Assembly (NCBI GenBank): GCA_033964015.1
Contig: CM066923.1
Span: 25,618,168 to 25,682,167 of the forward strand
Source of the DNA: Scolanthus callimorphus
Lineage: Eukaryota > Cnidaria > Anthozoa > Actiniaria > Edwardsiidae
Direction of reading: 5' to 3'
DNA length: 64,000 bases
Shown: positions 20,294 to 29,500 of the stretch, in pieces
How the letters are laid out: each line of letters starts with the position of its first letter
How positions within the stretch are numbered: position 1 is the first letter of the stretch
Notes under the pieces: model-generated
Told to the model about the DNA's origin: nothing
The model's input: the letters and a program-made list of their open reading frames with translations, nothing else
The model's database searches: none
Made by a program: the position numbers and the translations under genes

Positions 20294-21199
20294 TTAGCGT
20301 CTCTTCTTTTTAAATTGTTCAACAAGGTAGAGAACCACGGCCACTATCAGCAGCCAAGCATTTTTGCCTAAAAATCCAATAACCTCCCCCGCTGTTTTGA
20401 AGATAAAACTAGCAATAGCACCTACCATTCCAGGTAATATCTCTCCAATCTTTTTACCAATTGCTTTCAAGCCGTTGCCAACGCCCTTTGCGACAGTGCT
20501 AAGTCCTTTCTGAAGATTAGATACAATCACACCAATAACAACACCTACCGCTGTTATGACAGCAAAGGCGGTGAAACCATATTTCTTAAAAATAGCTTTG
20601 ACTCTATCTCGCAAGGACATTCGCTCTTCTATCACTTCATTCTCCCGTTCGAGTTGGTCAATCTGACTTTGTGTTTCATCAATCTGACGATCTATTGTTT
20701 CTCTCTGATTTTCATTAGCTGTTTCACGTCTAGCTTCCAAGTCTTTTCTCCGTTCCTGATGTTTTGAAATAGCTTCTTCGTTAACGCTAATGATATCTTC
20801 AGCAGTAGGGCCGAGACTCTTAGTTATCGATGTAGGTAATTTATCATTAAGTTCACCACCTGGTTTGAACAAGGCGCGGCTCTTACCACCAAGTCTCTTG
20901 AGTTTGACAATCACCTGACCATATTCATCAAGGTCAGCTGTGAAGGGAGATTTTGCAGGATCGACTTCAGGAAATTTATCGCGAATTCTATCCCAAGCAT
21001 CTTCAACTCTTTCTTCTCTTCGAATCAAAGGAGTATGTTCGTCCACTCCATGTATAAAGGAAGTTTCATCTGTGATGTGATGATCATGAGTTGAAGTTGA
21101 AGTGGAGGTCATAGGAATCGATTCCCCTTCATCTGGATCAACGGGATCGATTGGATCAAAAGGATTTACTTTATCCGGTATTTCTGGGTCAATGTCCAT
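20294..21199 (-). CDS. Polinton coiled-coil membrane protein
   Basis: 301 residues. An acidic Pro/Asp-rich N-terminus (PDKVNPFDPIDPVDPDE) is followed by a His/Thr-rich linker, a charged coiled coil (about residues 140-200: Glu/Arg/Gln-rich, QIDETQSQIDQLERENEVIEE), then two hydrophobic segments (FAVITAVGVVIGVIV; NAWLLIVAVVLYLVEQF) around a Gly/Lys amphipathic stretch, and a basic KKKRR tail. The organisation resembles virion core or membrane-linked proteins of adenovirus-like elements, but no named family is claimed. Confidence 0.75.
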   Translation of the reverse strand: MDIDPEIPDKVNPFDPIDPVDPDEGESIPMTSTSTSTHDHHITDETSFIHGVDEHTPLIRREERVEDAWDRIRDKFPEVDPAKSPFTADLDEYGQVIVKLKRLGGKSRALFKPGGELNDKLPTSITKSLGPTAEDIISVNEEAISKHQERRKDLEARRETANENQRETIDRQIDETQSQIDQLERENEVIEERMSLRDRVKAIFKKYGFTAFAVITAVGVVIGVIVSNLQKGLSTVAKGVGNGLKAIGKKIGEILPGMVGAIASFIFKTAGEVIGFLGKNAWLLIVAVVLYLVEQFKKKRR

Positions 21200-21232
21200 G
21201 ATTCTTTATTTTTAGAATAAAGAATCTTTAAA
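21200..21232 (-). promoter_or_regulatory. TTTAAA box plus hairpin of the 301-aa gene
   Basis: Arms GATTCTTTATT (21200-21210) and AATAAAGAATC (21216-21226) pair perfectly and end directly at the ATG (21197-21199). TTTAAA is at 21227-21232. The hairpin also contains AATAAA on the coding strand, which could serve as the poly(A) signal of the preceding gene. Confidence 0.7.
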
Positions 21233-21241
21233 TTAGTACCT

Positions 21242-21652
21242 CTAAAAGAATTTACTAGCCATATAACCCATTGCCAACATACCACCACCTACATATACCA
21301 TCTCCCCCATCTTTTGGTTGCTACTAGGTCTATAATAATCAGAGAATTTTGGTTCATCTAGTTGGAAATCATGATGTGTTTGACTATACAATTTCAAAGC
21401 TTCATCGGTGTTCGACAAATCCTGTGAAGCCCGGTGTTCAGCATCCTGCTGTTGCGAGTACCAATCAATGAGTTTCTGCCTCTTTTCCTGGTATGAGGCA
21501 TAATCTTTTTGATATTTTTCTATAGCCTTGTCGTGTCTTACTCTCTCAGCATCTGTATTACCTCCAGAAAGATATTTTGCGAGATATGAGCCACCAACGA
21601 ACGTTGTCGCATTCAATATAGCTCCACCAATCATCATTGCTATTGTTGCCAT
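21242..21652 (-). CDS. Small Polinton protein with terminal hydrophobic helices
   Basis: 136 residues. It starts with a hydrophobic segment (IAMMIGGAILNATTFVGGSYLAKYL), then a charged helical middle (RHDKAIEKYQKDYASYQEKRQKLIDWYSQQ) and an LSDYYRPS-like motif (KFSDYYRPSSNQK), ending in a Gly/Met-rich hydrophobic helix. I recall this architecture as a common uncharacterised ORF of cnidarian Polintons. Probably a membrane-associated virion protein. Confidence 0.7.
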   Translation of the reverse strand: MATIAMMIGGAILNATTFVGGSYLAKYLSGGNTDAERVRHDKAIEKYQKDYASYQEKRQKLIDWYSQQQDAEHRASQDLSNTDEALKLYSQTHHDFQLDEPKFSDYYRPSSNQKMGEMVYVGGGMLAMGYMASKFF

Positions 21653-21674
21653 TTACGAATCAAGTCACATATCT

Positions 21675-21899
21675 TTAAAGTGGTTTTGGTAAAATTTTTT
21701 GTGTTTCCAGATAATCTTTCAAATACATACTACCGGACAGTACAGCGACCCATTTTGCATAGTTTGTAACACTCGATGAGGGATCGTTGATAAATGATTC
21801 TTTCATAGCCTTTTTACCAAGGTATCCAACTCCAGCGGCCAATCCGATAATGACGGCTGAATCGGTAACCGTTTTCACAAGTTTGTTTTCAGTTGACAT
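21675..21899 (-). CDS. Small Polinton membrane protein (74 aa)
   Basis: I choose the ATG at 21897-21899 (MSTENKLVKTV) rather than the upstream in-frame ATG at 21917, because the latter lies inside the promoter hairpin (21900-21925) and the hairpin otherwise abuts the ATG exactly as at 21200 and 22388. There is one hydrophobic Gly-rich segment (AVIIGLAAGVGYLGKKA) and a C-terminal YLKDYLETQKILP motif. The stop codon is part of the next TTTAAA box. Confidence 0.7.
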   Translation of the reverse strand: MSTENKLVKTVTDSAVIIGLAAGVGYLGKKAMKESFINDPSSSVTNYAKWVAVLSGSMYLKDYLETQKILPKPL

Positions 21900-21931
21900 G
21901 ATTTTATTTATACACAAATAAAATCTTTAAA
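21900..21931 (-). promoter_or_regulatory. TTTAAA box plus hairpin deciding the start of the 74-aa gene
   Basis: Arms GATTTTATTT (21900-21909) and AAATAAAATC (21916-21925), loop of 6, TTTAAA at 21926-21931. Same module as at 21200-21232. Confidence 0.7.
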
Positions 21932-21935
21932 TTAC

Positions 21936-22387
21936 TTACATCATTCCAATTCTCGGTTCGAGAGGCAAGCCCCTCGAGCTCCCCTTCGAGATAGCACTCG
22001 TTGGGACAGGAATTTTTGAGGGCAGTGGTTCTTTGAATGATTCTGGAACATGAGTCGGAACTTGCGATAAATCAACTACTCTGTTTTTGTAGTACCGCAT
22101 AAACATATCAAATGCCGTAAACCCTATGCCAACTATAGACAGTACAGTTGTAAAAGATAGCTCTGGAATCCAAGCTTGTGATCCAGATTCTTCCGCCGAA
22201 GCTCCTTCTGGATTCGGATTCGTCTCCGCTTCACGTTTCATTTCCCTAGCAAGTGCTTCTTTCGCCTTCTTATTATATTCTGCGAGTTTCCTCCCAGCGG
22301 CAACCTTTTAGGGTCTTTCTCTTTAGTCACTCTCTTCTTTTCAGGAAGAGGCTCCTTTGTAATTTGTTCAACAACTTCTTCAGACAT
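21936..22387 (-). pseudogene. Polinton membrane protein gene with one-base frame break
   Basis: The promoter hairpin at 22388-22412 marks the start at 22387 (MSEEVVEQITKEPLPEKK). That frame stops after about 50 codons, while the downstream frame (ORF 21936-22241) continues with a basic segment, a hydrophobic helix (LSFTTVLSIVGIGFTAFDMF) and a C-terminal tail. The frame changes by one base near 22305-22312, at a short G run. Together the parts would form a protein of about 150 residues with an N-terminal basic region and one membrane span. The break is either a real mutation or a sequencing indel. Confidence 0.7.
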
Positions 22388-22419
22388 GATTCTTTATTTT
22401 CTATAAAGAATCTTTTAAA
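22388..22419 (-). promoter_or_regulatory. TTTAAA box plus hairpin of the frame-broken small gene
   Basis: Arms GATTCTTTAT (22388-22397) and ATAAAGAATC (22403-22412), TTTAAA at 22414-22419. Nearly identical in sequence to the module at 21200-21232. Confidence 0.7.
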
Positions 22420-22446
22420 TCATATCATTCATGCTCAGTAGCCTGC

Positions 22447-22968
22447 TCAGTTATGCTCAAGAGTGTGCTCAGTTGTCTGCTCAGTTGTGCTAGGAAGTTC
22501 TTGAATTTTGTTGGAAGTCTCCTGTGAAGGTGTTAGTTTAACATGCTTAGCAACCTGAAAGAGACCGCTAGCAAGTGCTACCAATCTTCCACCTTTCAAT
22601 ACCAAGAGACCTGCAAAGTTTGAAAGTTCACGTTTTACCAACTCATCGTTCTGCAAGTCTTTGCAAAGCGCTTCAGCGTCATCTACAGGAACCACGTAGG
22701 AGATGATGTGAGACACTGCTTGAAGTGCAGATTCTACTAATCCACCTGTTACCTGCTTGCCTAAGACTGCCTGGTAACGATTATAATATTTTTCAACGTC
22801 TTTTGATGAGAGTTTCTTGATATCACCAAGATTCATCTCAACACCTAGAAATTCCTTTGTAGTCCCAAGAGACGCGAGAATAGCCAGTGATTCTCGTTTG
22901 ACTTCAATATCATTTTCTTTTGGTTCAGCGACCTCTTTTTCTTCGATATAATCTTCAATGCTTGCCAT
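22447..22968 (-). CDS. Polinton protein of unknown function (173 aa)
   Basis: An acidic N-terminus (MASIEDYIEEKEVAEPKEND) leads into a helical body with two moderately hydrophobic stretches (LVESALQAVSHIISYVVPVDD; FAGLLVLKGGRLVALASGLF). The C-terminus is a low-complexity Thr/Glu/His tail (TTEQTTEHTLEHN) that extends through a short repeat at DNA level (gctcagt). I recall related ORFs in other cnidarian elements but no named domain. It sits directly after the ATPase gene. Confidence 0.7.
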   Translation of the reverse strand: MASIEDYIEEKEVAEPKENDIEVKRESLAILASLGTTKEFLGVEMNLGDIKKLSSKDVEKYYNRYQAVLGKQVTGGLVESALQAVSHIISYVVPVDDAEALCKDLQNDELVKRELSNFAGLLVLKGGRLVALASGLFQVAKHVKLTPSQETSNKIQELPSTTEQTTEHTLEHN

Positions 22969-23003
22969 ATCTTATTTTATAAGTAGAATAAGATGTTTTT
23001 AAA
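22969..23003 (-). promoter_or_regulatory. TTTAAA box plus hairpin of the 173-aa gene
   Basis: Arms ATCTTATT (22969-22976) and AATAAGAT (22987-22994), TTTAAA at 22998-23003. The hairpin abuts the ATG at 22966-22968. Its sequence is almost the same as at 18931-18960. Confidence 0.65.
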
Positions 23004-23630
23004 TCACTGCGTAGTAGGAATCTCTAAATACTTTTCGAATGGATAACGTAAACAGAAACAGAGCCTGGAATATTTTTCAGTTTTCAGCAGTTCCACAAAC
23101 TTTTTACGAGTCTCAACGTCTAAATCTCCTCCGTAATCTTCAAACAATGTTTTTGTGCCGACTTGAGATGGATTATGGAATGTAACCACGCAGGCGACGT
23201 TGTCACGGAAGGGTTTTGCTATGGATGTTAATTGTTGCGTCAACACCCACACTGATAATCCATCGTGTCTCCCTGAGAAGGCTAAATCTATAAACTTGTT
23301 GGAGCGTTGCTTTAGATCTTTCGATACAGCACAGTCATCCAAAATAAGTAACGTATTTGTACCAGAAAAAAGTTGTGAGCAATCCTTCAATAACTCGTTA
23401 ATTTCATCAATGTTACTAGCATCTGGCGATAATACCAAGAAACGTTTATCTCCGTGAGCAAATCTATGATAGGTCTTATTTTTAGCATAAGTCGGACATA
23501 TGAGAACAATATATTCAAACACATTGCGGAACGGTCCTCGGAGCTGTTCCGTGAGGTATTTTGTCTTTCCGCAATTTGTCGGTCCAGTTATAATACAATG
23601 AAAAGGAACTTTTTCTCGTAATTCTTCCAT
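23004..23630 (-). CDS. FtsK/HerA-type genome-packaging ATPase of the Polinton
   Basis: 208 residues, typical for this family. Walker A GPTNCGKT (residues 16-23), Walker B LLILDDC (about 94-100, acidic pair 98-99) and a downstream polar motif VWVLTQQLTS with a nearby Arg (KPFRDN) fit the A32-like packaging ATPases that pump DNA into capsids. It is intact, with all catalytic residues visible. It lies between the capsid gene and the 173-aa gene, in the conserved virion-gene neighbourhood. Confidence 0.9.
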   Translation of the reverse strand: MEELREKVPFHCIITGPTNCGKTKYLTEQLRGPFRNVFEYIVLICPTYAKNKTYHRFAHGDKRFLVLSPDASNIDEINELLKDCSQLFSGTNTLLILDDCAVSKDLKQRSNKFIDLAFSGRHDGLSVWVLTQQLTSIAKPFRDNVACVVTFHNPSQVGTKTLFEDYGGDLDVETRKKFVELLKTEKYSRLCFCLRYPFEKYLEIPTTQ

Positions 23631-23658
23631 ACTTTTTGTATTATAACAGTTGTTCTTT

Positions 23659-24905
23659 TTAATACACGATTGAATGCAAGTTGGAATTCATGACCGCCAT
23701 CAGCGCGTCGGCTATCACGAACATGTGGCAGGTAATGGTACCAGACCCTGAAGCTGTTCGTTTCATCTCTAGATGAACTCCATCTCTTGTATTACTGATG
23801 TGTAAGCCATTACCATGTATAGAGTCATCATGATATGTTCGTAGGTCTATCCATATTGCAAATTTATCATTATAAAACTCCTTGATTGATATATTATCAC
23901 TCGATCCAAACCGTTTGACAGCTGCATCATAAAAATCTGAGGCTTCCATACCTTTGCTATATAACCGTTTGGTATGCCATCAATGTTAATTTTAACACTT
24001 GTAATTTTTGGATTCACAAAACTTTCACTATCACGTGCCCCATCTGCATGTGGTGTTGTAAACAACATTAGGATGCCTGTCATACTTCTACGAGGGATGT
24101 TAATATTCTCATTTAATATGCTATCCGTCCCTTTGGCAATTGTGAACGTCTTATGAAGGTGAATATTTTCATAATAGAATTCCTTCCCAATTTGATAAGT
24201 GCTCTTTGCCTCTTTTGCTAGGAAGTCACTTGAAATGCTTTGGTATTCTAGCTCAAGATTGGAAATAGCATATGTAAATGGTTTTGTTTTGTCGCTTGTT
24301 ATTGTAAGATCTTTTGATTCTGGAAGAGTAACCTCAAACATAAACCCTTGAGCAAGTGCCATTGGATAAAATACTCCATGATTGTCTATAATTGGATGCT
24401 CAAGAGGGAGTCTATATTTTGTGTTATATACAGCTGCTAATGCTACTTCTGCTGCATCTGTAGACACTTTATCACCTGCATCAGCCCTCAGTTTACGCAT
24501 GTTGAGACTGGAAATTCCTTCTTTGAGCCTAGTTTCTCGTTCCTTTTTAGAAAGATGAAGATCACTATATAGCTTATATAAATCATACCTATTAGTATCC
24601 TGCACTGTCTCTCCACCAAAATGTATCTTATATCGTGATTTCAAGCATGCTGCTAAATTGTTAACAAATCTATTATTCGCATGCTTATCCGTACCAGTTA
24701 GAGCAATGTTAAAGGTCAGCGCTAGGGTCTTTGGAACAATAACCACATTCTCTGCAAGTTTCGGAATATTAATATAGAGTCTCTCTCCGGGACTAGCTGA
24801 AGAGGGATTTAATGTAATTCGATTCAGTGACGATTCAGCCTTCAAGCCGAAAGGCTCTCGTAGGACCCTGTTTGGGTTAATGTTTTCTGATATAGCTTGT
24901 GTCAT
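23659..24905 (-). pseudogene. Major capsid protein (double jelly-roll) gene with frame break near its C-terminus
   Basis: The N-terminal ORF (352 codons from 24905) has the recognisable Polinton capsid features: PGERLYINIPKL, IVPKTLALTFNI, NNLAACLKSRYKIHFGG, YDLYKLYSDLHLSK and YPMALAQGFMFEVTLP. Its last part reads into an unrelated frame. The true C-terminal segment (FAIWIDLRTYHDD...HGNGL, DALMAVMNS) lies in another frame at 23659-23949. The frames meet by a one-base offset near 23945-23955. The combined coding length is about 415 codons, short for a Polinton capsid. No classical slippery heptamer is evident, so a mutation or sequencing indel is more likely than programmed frameshifting. Confidence 0.85.
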
Positions 24906-24940
24906 CGTTTATTTAAAAAAAGAAAGTCAATTCTTTAAAT
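24906..24940. promoter_or_regulatory. Bidirectional promoter between capsid and integrase genes
   Basis: The 33-base gap between divergent start codons holds a TTTAAA box for the capsid gene (24934-24939, minus) and an ATTTAAA at about 24911 usable by either gene. Confidence 0.5.
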
Positions 24941-25928
24941 GAATCATGAAAGAATGTTATCAAAAATATACTATTCCACAGAAGGGTACTGGAAAGGTTA
25001 TTCAGCCATTCCAAAATTAGCTGAAAAGACCAAAGTCAGTGAAGACGAAGTTAGAAAATGGCTTGAGAAACAAGCATTGTGGCAAATTTATTTACCAGCT
25101 CCAAAGTATGTTCCCAGACCTCATTGGACTGTGGATAAACCAAATCAGATTCATCAAGCAGACTTGCTATTTCTACCTCATGATAAAGTTGGTAGGAAAA
25201 CGTATAAGTACGCGTTGGTGGTGATTGATATTGCATCTCGATACAAGGATGCTGAAGCATTAACTTCAAAAGAAAGTGGTGAAGTGGCAAAAGCATTAAC
25301 CAAGATTTATTCTCGAAAATTAAAGTGGCCAAAAACATTAATTGTCGATCCCGGAAAGGAATTTATGGGAGATGTGACGACTATAATGAAAAGATATAAA
25401 GTTACTATCCAACGAAGCGAGGCAGGTAACCATAGAGCACAGGCTTTTGTAGAGAGAGCAAATCGGACTTTGGGTGAGAAATTGTTTAGTCATCAATATG
25501 CACAGGAAATGATTAGTGATGATAGGTCTAGAGTGTGGGTGAAACGTTTGCCTGCTGTCTTGAAAGCTCTAAATAGCCGCCCGATAAGAATCACTGGCAA
25601 AGAGCCTGAGAAAGCTGTGAAAATGAGAGAGGTTGATATTGAGCCTAAAAAATATAAGCGTGTTGTTGGCCTTGACGAAGTGAGGCTGCCGCCCGGTGTT
25701 CGAGTTAGATATTTATATGCTCCTGGTGAGGGTGAGGGTGGTGAACGCAGACGAGCTACGGATCCGACCTATTCAATCAAAATATACAATCTATCTAGGA
25801 GTGTGGTGTCACCTAATCAACCTGTGTTGTATTATCTAGAGGGTGGGCTTAGACGTGGATTTACTAGGGAAGAGCTTCAGGTTGTACCTAAAGATACTGA
25901 GCTGCCTCCTAATTCTGTGTTGAAATAG
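24939..25928 (+). CDS. Retroviral-type integrase (rve, DD35E) of the Polinton
   Basis: 329 residues. The N-terminal helical region (about 1-50) is DNA-binding-like but lacks an obvious HHCC zinc finger. The catalytic core holds Asp75 (HQADLLFLP), Asp137 (LIVDPGKEFMG) and Glu172 (AFVERANRTLGE), with the classic 35-residue spacing. The C-terminal part (about 220-320) is a basic SH3/chromodomain-like beta region (RVRYLYAPGEG; LYYLEGGLRRGFTREEL). It inserts element DNA and generates the 5-6 base target duplication. The gene is intact. Its 3' end overlaps the convergent HNH gene by about 50 bases. An alternative start at 24946 is possible. Confidence 0.92.
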   Translation: MNHERMLSKIYYSTEGYWKGYSAIPKLAEKTKVSEDEVRKWLEKQALWQIYLPAPKYVPRPHWTVDKPNQIHQADLLFLPHDKVGRKTYKYALVVIDIASRYKDAEALTSKESGEVAKALTKIYSRKLKWPKTLIVDPGKEFMGDVTTIMKRYKVTIQRSEAGNHRAQAFVERANRTLGEKLFSHQYAQEMISDDRSRVWVKRLPAVLKALNSRPIRITGKEPEKAVKMREVDIEPKKYKRVVGLDEVRLPPGVRVRYLYAPGEGEGGERRRATDPTYSIKIYNLSRSVVSPNQPVLYYLEGGLRRGFTREELQVVPKDTELPPNSVLK

Positions 25929-26497
25929 TTAGATTTTTTCTTGTTATTACAACTTTTACAACAGAGGACACAATTGCTCTTAATGTGTCCGATACGATTG
26001 TCTAATCTTTCGATAGTAGCCAAGTCATCTTGGTACTCAACATACTGAAGCTTAACTTTACAATCCCCATAATAACAGGTATCGTAGTCCTCAATTAGCC
26101 CTTGTAAAAAGCATTTGTCGATGAAACGATCTGCGTCGTATCTTTTGTTTTTTCTGTCACTATATCTGCAATGGGAGATCCATTGTGTGATGGTTCGTCT
26201 AATAGGATTTGAACAAGTTTTGCAGAAAAATGTTCGAACGTTATGTATGCAGATTGCCGTTCCAGCACATGTTTTACATTGTGGTCTAAAAGTATCATGT
26301 TGGCATATTTGACTTCCTTTACATTCATAACATTGAGACTTTTGATTTTTGTGAGGGCAAAGATTTCGCATTTTATAATTTTGATCGTGATTCCTACACT
26401 TGATGCAAGTTTTTAACTCGCGACCTTCTTTTAAAAAATCGCTTGGGTATCGATAACTCTTACATTTGCCACACTTTTTATTTCGTAATTCTTCCAT
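25877..26497 (-). CDS. HNH-type endonuclease with zinc repeats shared with the methyltransferase
   Basis: 206 residues, intact. An N-terminal CGKC...CIKC treble-clef-like pair is followed by about three Cys/His repeats (LCPHKNQKSQCYECKGSQIC, then CQH, CKTC, ICIH, CKTC) of the same form as the C-terminus of the methyltransferase at 14925. The C-terminal region (CYYGDCKV, then ERLDNRIGHIKSNCVLCCKSCNNKKKS) fits an HNH/recombination-endonuclease-VII-like metal site: Cys pair, D-N-x-x-G-H, N and CxxCN. DNA cleavage is inferred. With the methyltransferase it could form a restriction-modification-like pair, or act as a resolvase/nicking enzyme in replication. It follows the polymerase gene (29-base gap), whose stop codon overlaps its TTTAAA box. 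Confidence 0.8.
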   Translation of the reverse strand: MEELRNKKCGKCKSYRYPSDFLKEGRELKTCIKCRNHDQNYKMRNLCPHKNQKSQCYECKGSQICQHDTFRPQCKTCAGTAICIHNVRTFFCKTCSNPIRRTITQWISHCRYSDRKNKRYDADRFIDKCFLQGLIEDYDTCYYGDCKVKLQYVEYQDDLATIERLDNRIGHIKSNCVLCCKSCNNKKKSNYFNTELGGSSVSLGTT

Positions 26498-26525
26498 GTT
26501 TATTTAATACTCTATTGATACGTTT

Positions 26526-29500
26526 TTAAATCGATTTATTTCCAATAGCATACGTGTGAATGCCATCTTTTCTAATGACTCGCTTCGTATCATCGTGAGA
26601 CAACGCTACTTTATTCACAGTCTCGGTGTAAATTTCATGTTTATGGCTGCGAATTACATTCATCTTTCTCATCTGATTTTGTTTATTGAATAGACAATCC
26701 TTGTAGTTATCGAAACTGATGCATTTCTTTACGACTGCTTTCTTCACACCCTTGCATTTCTTTTCTTCCTCTCCTTCATCCAATTTGTATGCGTAGAGTT
26801 TGGCTCGCAGACCGACAAACTCAGATATCTGTTTACCTCCAGCCTCATCTTTGAACATACCGATGATTTTCTTGTTTACTCCAGACTTAATACCCGATGG
26901 ATGATCTTTGGGATAATTACTAGTATCAAACATGGATTTCACATCTTTGCTGATATCCTTGTAAAAGTCCTTTGTTTCTATCTCGTAGGCAAGACTGTCT
27001 GTATCTGTAAACAACAGCTTGGCTTTTTTGTCATATTTTGGTTTGATGTAATTGTAGTGAAAGTCATACATTAATGTTTTACTTATGTCTAAAATGGACA
27101 TGCCTAAGTAAACTGGCTTATCGAAGACCAACTTTGTTTTCTTCATGTGAATAGCAACTAGATTTTCGCAAAAAATTGTGCGGTGTTGATAGTTTGGCTT
27201 TGATATTAACTTTTTCGCATCTTTTTCATTCATGACCAATCGGATGTCTGCCCTGTTTCTTATGTTTTCCATTGTCTTACCAAAGACTGAGTTATTCATC
27301 AACTTGAAAAAATCTTTCTCAAAGTCGTTGGATGCTTTTGCCCTAAGGTTGGTATTCAAATCGATGTATGGCTTCAGCCATGCGGACTCTTCGAATGTGA
27401 TACCTCTATGAATATTTATGACTTTGAGTCCGAGCTTTTCATAATGTTTCAACGCCTCGTGGTGAACTACATACTTTACCTTGTCGTTGAGGTTTGGGAT
27501 CAATTTCTCAACCTTGTCAACCACAAGTCTTTCTGGAGCTAGTGGATAGTCGTTGTGCAAGTCATGAATGCGTTGAGGATACTCCAAGTCAACCTCAAGT
27601 ATACATGGGAGATTTTTCCAACCCTTGAGTTCTTGGTTAGTCATCCATCTAAACCCGTGAGTAGGGAGTGGTTTACTCATTGCCCATCCATAGAGATTGT
27701 TTGCATCAAGATAGGTGATATATTTTTTTGGTTGTTTTGGATCATAATGTCTCATGTATGGGTTGTTGGCTTTTCCATATCTAGTAGAGATCATAGATAC
27801 ACCACCTCGAATGCCTTTCTCAACCATGAGCAGCATGTCAGGATCTGTCAAAAGTTCCAACTCCACTTTCGTTAACTTTAACGCTGCATCCCAGGCTAAT
27901 CCAGGTGCTGTATAATACCACGCTGGGTCTAATCCATAGTTTTCTTGACACACGTTTCGAAAGTTTTCAAAGACATCAGCTAACAGGAGAACGTCTGAAT
28001 CTAAATAGAGGTCGTGGTATTCCCTTATTGTTTTCATCTCAAAGGTTTCCCACACCTTTTGAGCGTGTTGATAGTCCTCCTCTGATATGTCGGTGTCATT
28101 GAGTCTAGAGAAGAATGCCTCCTTTGGTGGAAGCTGAGTTGCGTTGAGTTTCTCGAAGCTATCGAACCAATCGTATGGGAAAACACCCTTTCTTAACAAT
28201 AGTTGTAATTGTTCACCTTCATAACTTTCAGTGAGATTTTTGAAAGAATATTGTGGTAGATTACTGACTAAACTGTTAAGACTTGTTGCCATAAATTTAA
28301 AGCTGTCGATGAATCTGATGTCCCGCTTAATGTCAATATGTTTTCCCTCTTTGTTCGTAAAGGTGTCTACAACAATCTGCTTTGTGAAACTGATATACTT
28401 TTCCTCATTATTAGGTATACAGTTTATTTTACCTTTTGATGTACCAAGGTTCTTTATAAATAGGTGTGAATCATATCCAGATAGGTTGTGAAATAAGACT
28501 GGGAAGAACTTTGGAATTTTGAATTGAAGGTTGCATTCGTTATGAGCTGCGCCTCTAAACTTTCCTGAGAGGTGGCAGTGGTCCAATACTTTATCTTCTC
28601 CTAATTCGCCCTCACAGATGTGACAGTGAGTGGCATTCTTATAAGCGATTCTATCATTCTTACTCATCTTCACCTTCTTTGAGAACTTGAATTTGTTGTA
28701 AATATCCTTAATATCCGACTCTAAATTTTCTATAAAAATCTGTGGGATATCTTCGTCTGGAGATTCAGCTGTGTATCGAACAAGCGTAGGTGGAAATATG
28801 TTGTCGTCAAAACACTTGATGAGATAGCAGAAGCCTGATGGTTTGTGCTTCTGATATTGCTTAGTAAAGCTTTTATTTTCATCTGGTGAACATGTGTCTA
28901 TGTTCTCTGTAAAGCTCTCAAAGTCAGCATAAACAACAAAGGGAACCCGCATTTTTCTGTTAACGTTCTTAAAAGCTAAATAACGAGGGTTGCCATCTTT
29001 GTCAACCGGCATATCAATCTTGACTTCTTCGTTTGTGGCACAGTATTCAATATGTTTTTCTAGTGAGGTCTTACACCAAAACGTGTTTAGACACCTGAAG
29101 CAAAAATGTGTTGTACTTTTGTGTTTGTTGACTTTTTTACTTAAAAGTCTTGACATATTTTTAATCCAGCAGAAGTGATTCGTCTGTTCATTTGAAATTA
29201 AAAGTAAGTTGATCACTTGAGCTTCATGTTTCTTACTAATTCTCAAAGGGTAAACAACCCCTTCAAATCCGAAGACGTTAATCACGAAGGGGTTCTGTTT
29301 CTCAAATTTGTCAATCTGTTTTAGTGACATTGGGAACTCGATTCCAGACCAGTCGAACTTATTGGAGTCTTCTCTCATTTGTTTAGTTAGTCTTTTAGGA
29401 TTAGAATCTTGTGGATATACAGCTGAGGTTACTGCCCACTTAAAACACTCGTGATCCTCCTCGTTCTTAACATTGATGATTGCCTTCTTGGATGCTAATT

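Noticed and set aside
21897..21917. Upstream ATG at 21917 as start of the small membrane protein
   Set aside because: It lies within the promoter hairpin; the module's usual geometry points to 21899.
23930..23960. Programmed ribosomal frameshift in the capsid gene
   Set aside because: No standard slippery heptamer or obvious downstream pseudoknot; single-base indel is simpler. Kept only as an alternative.
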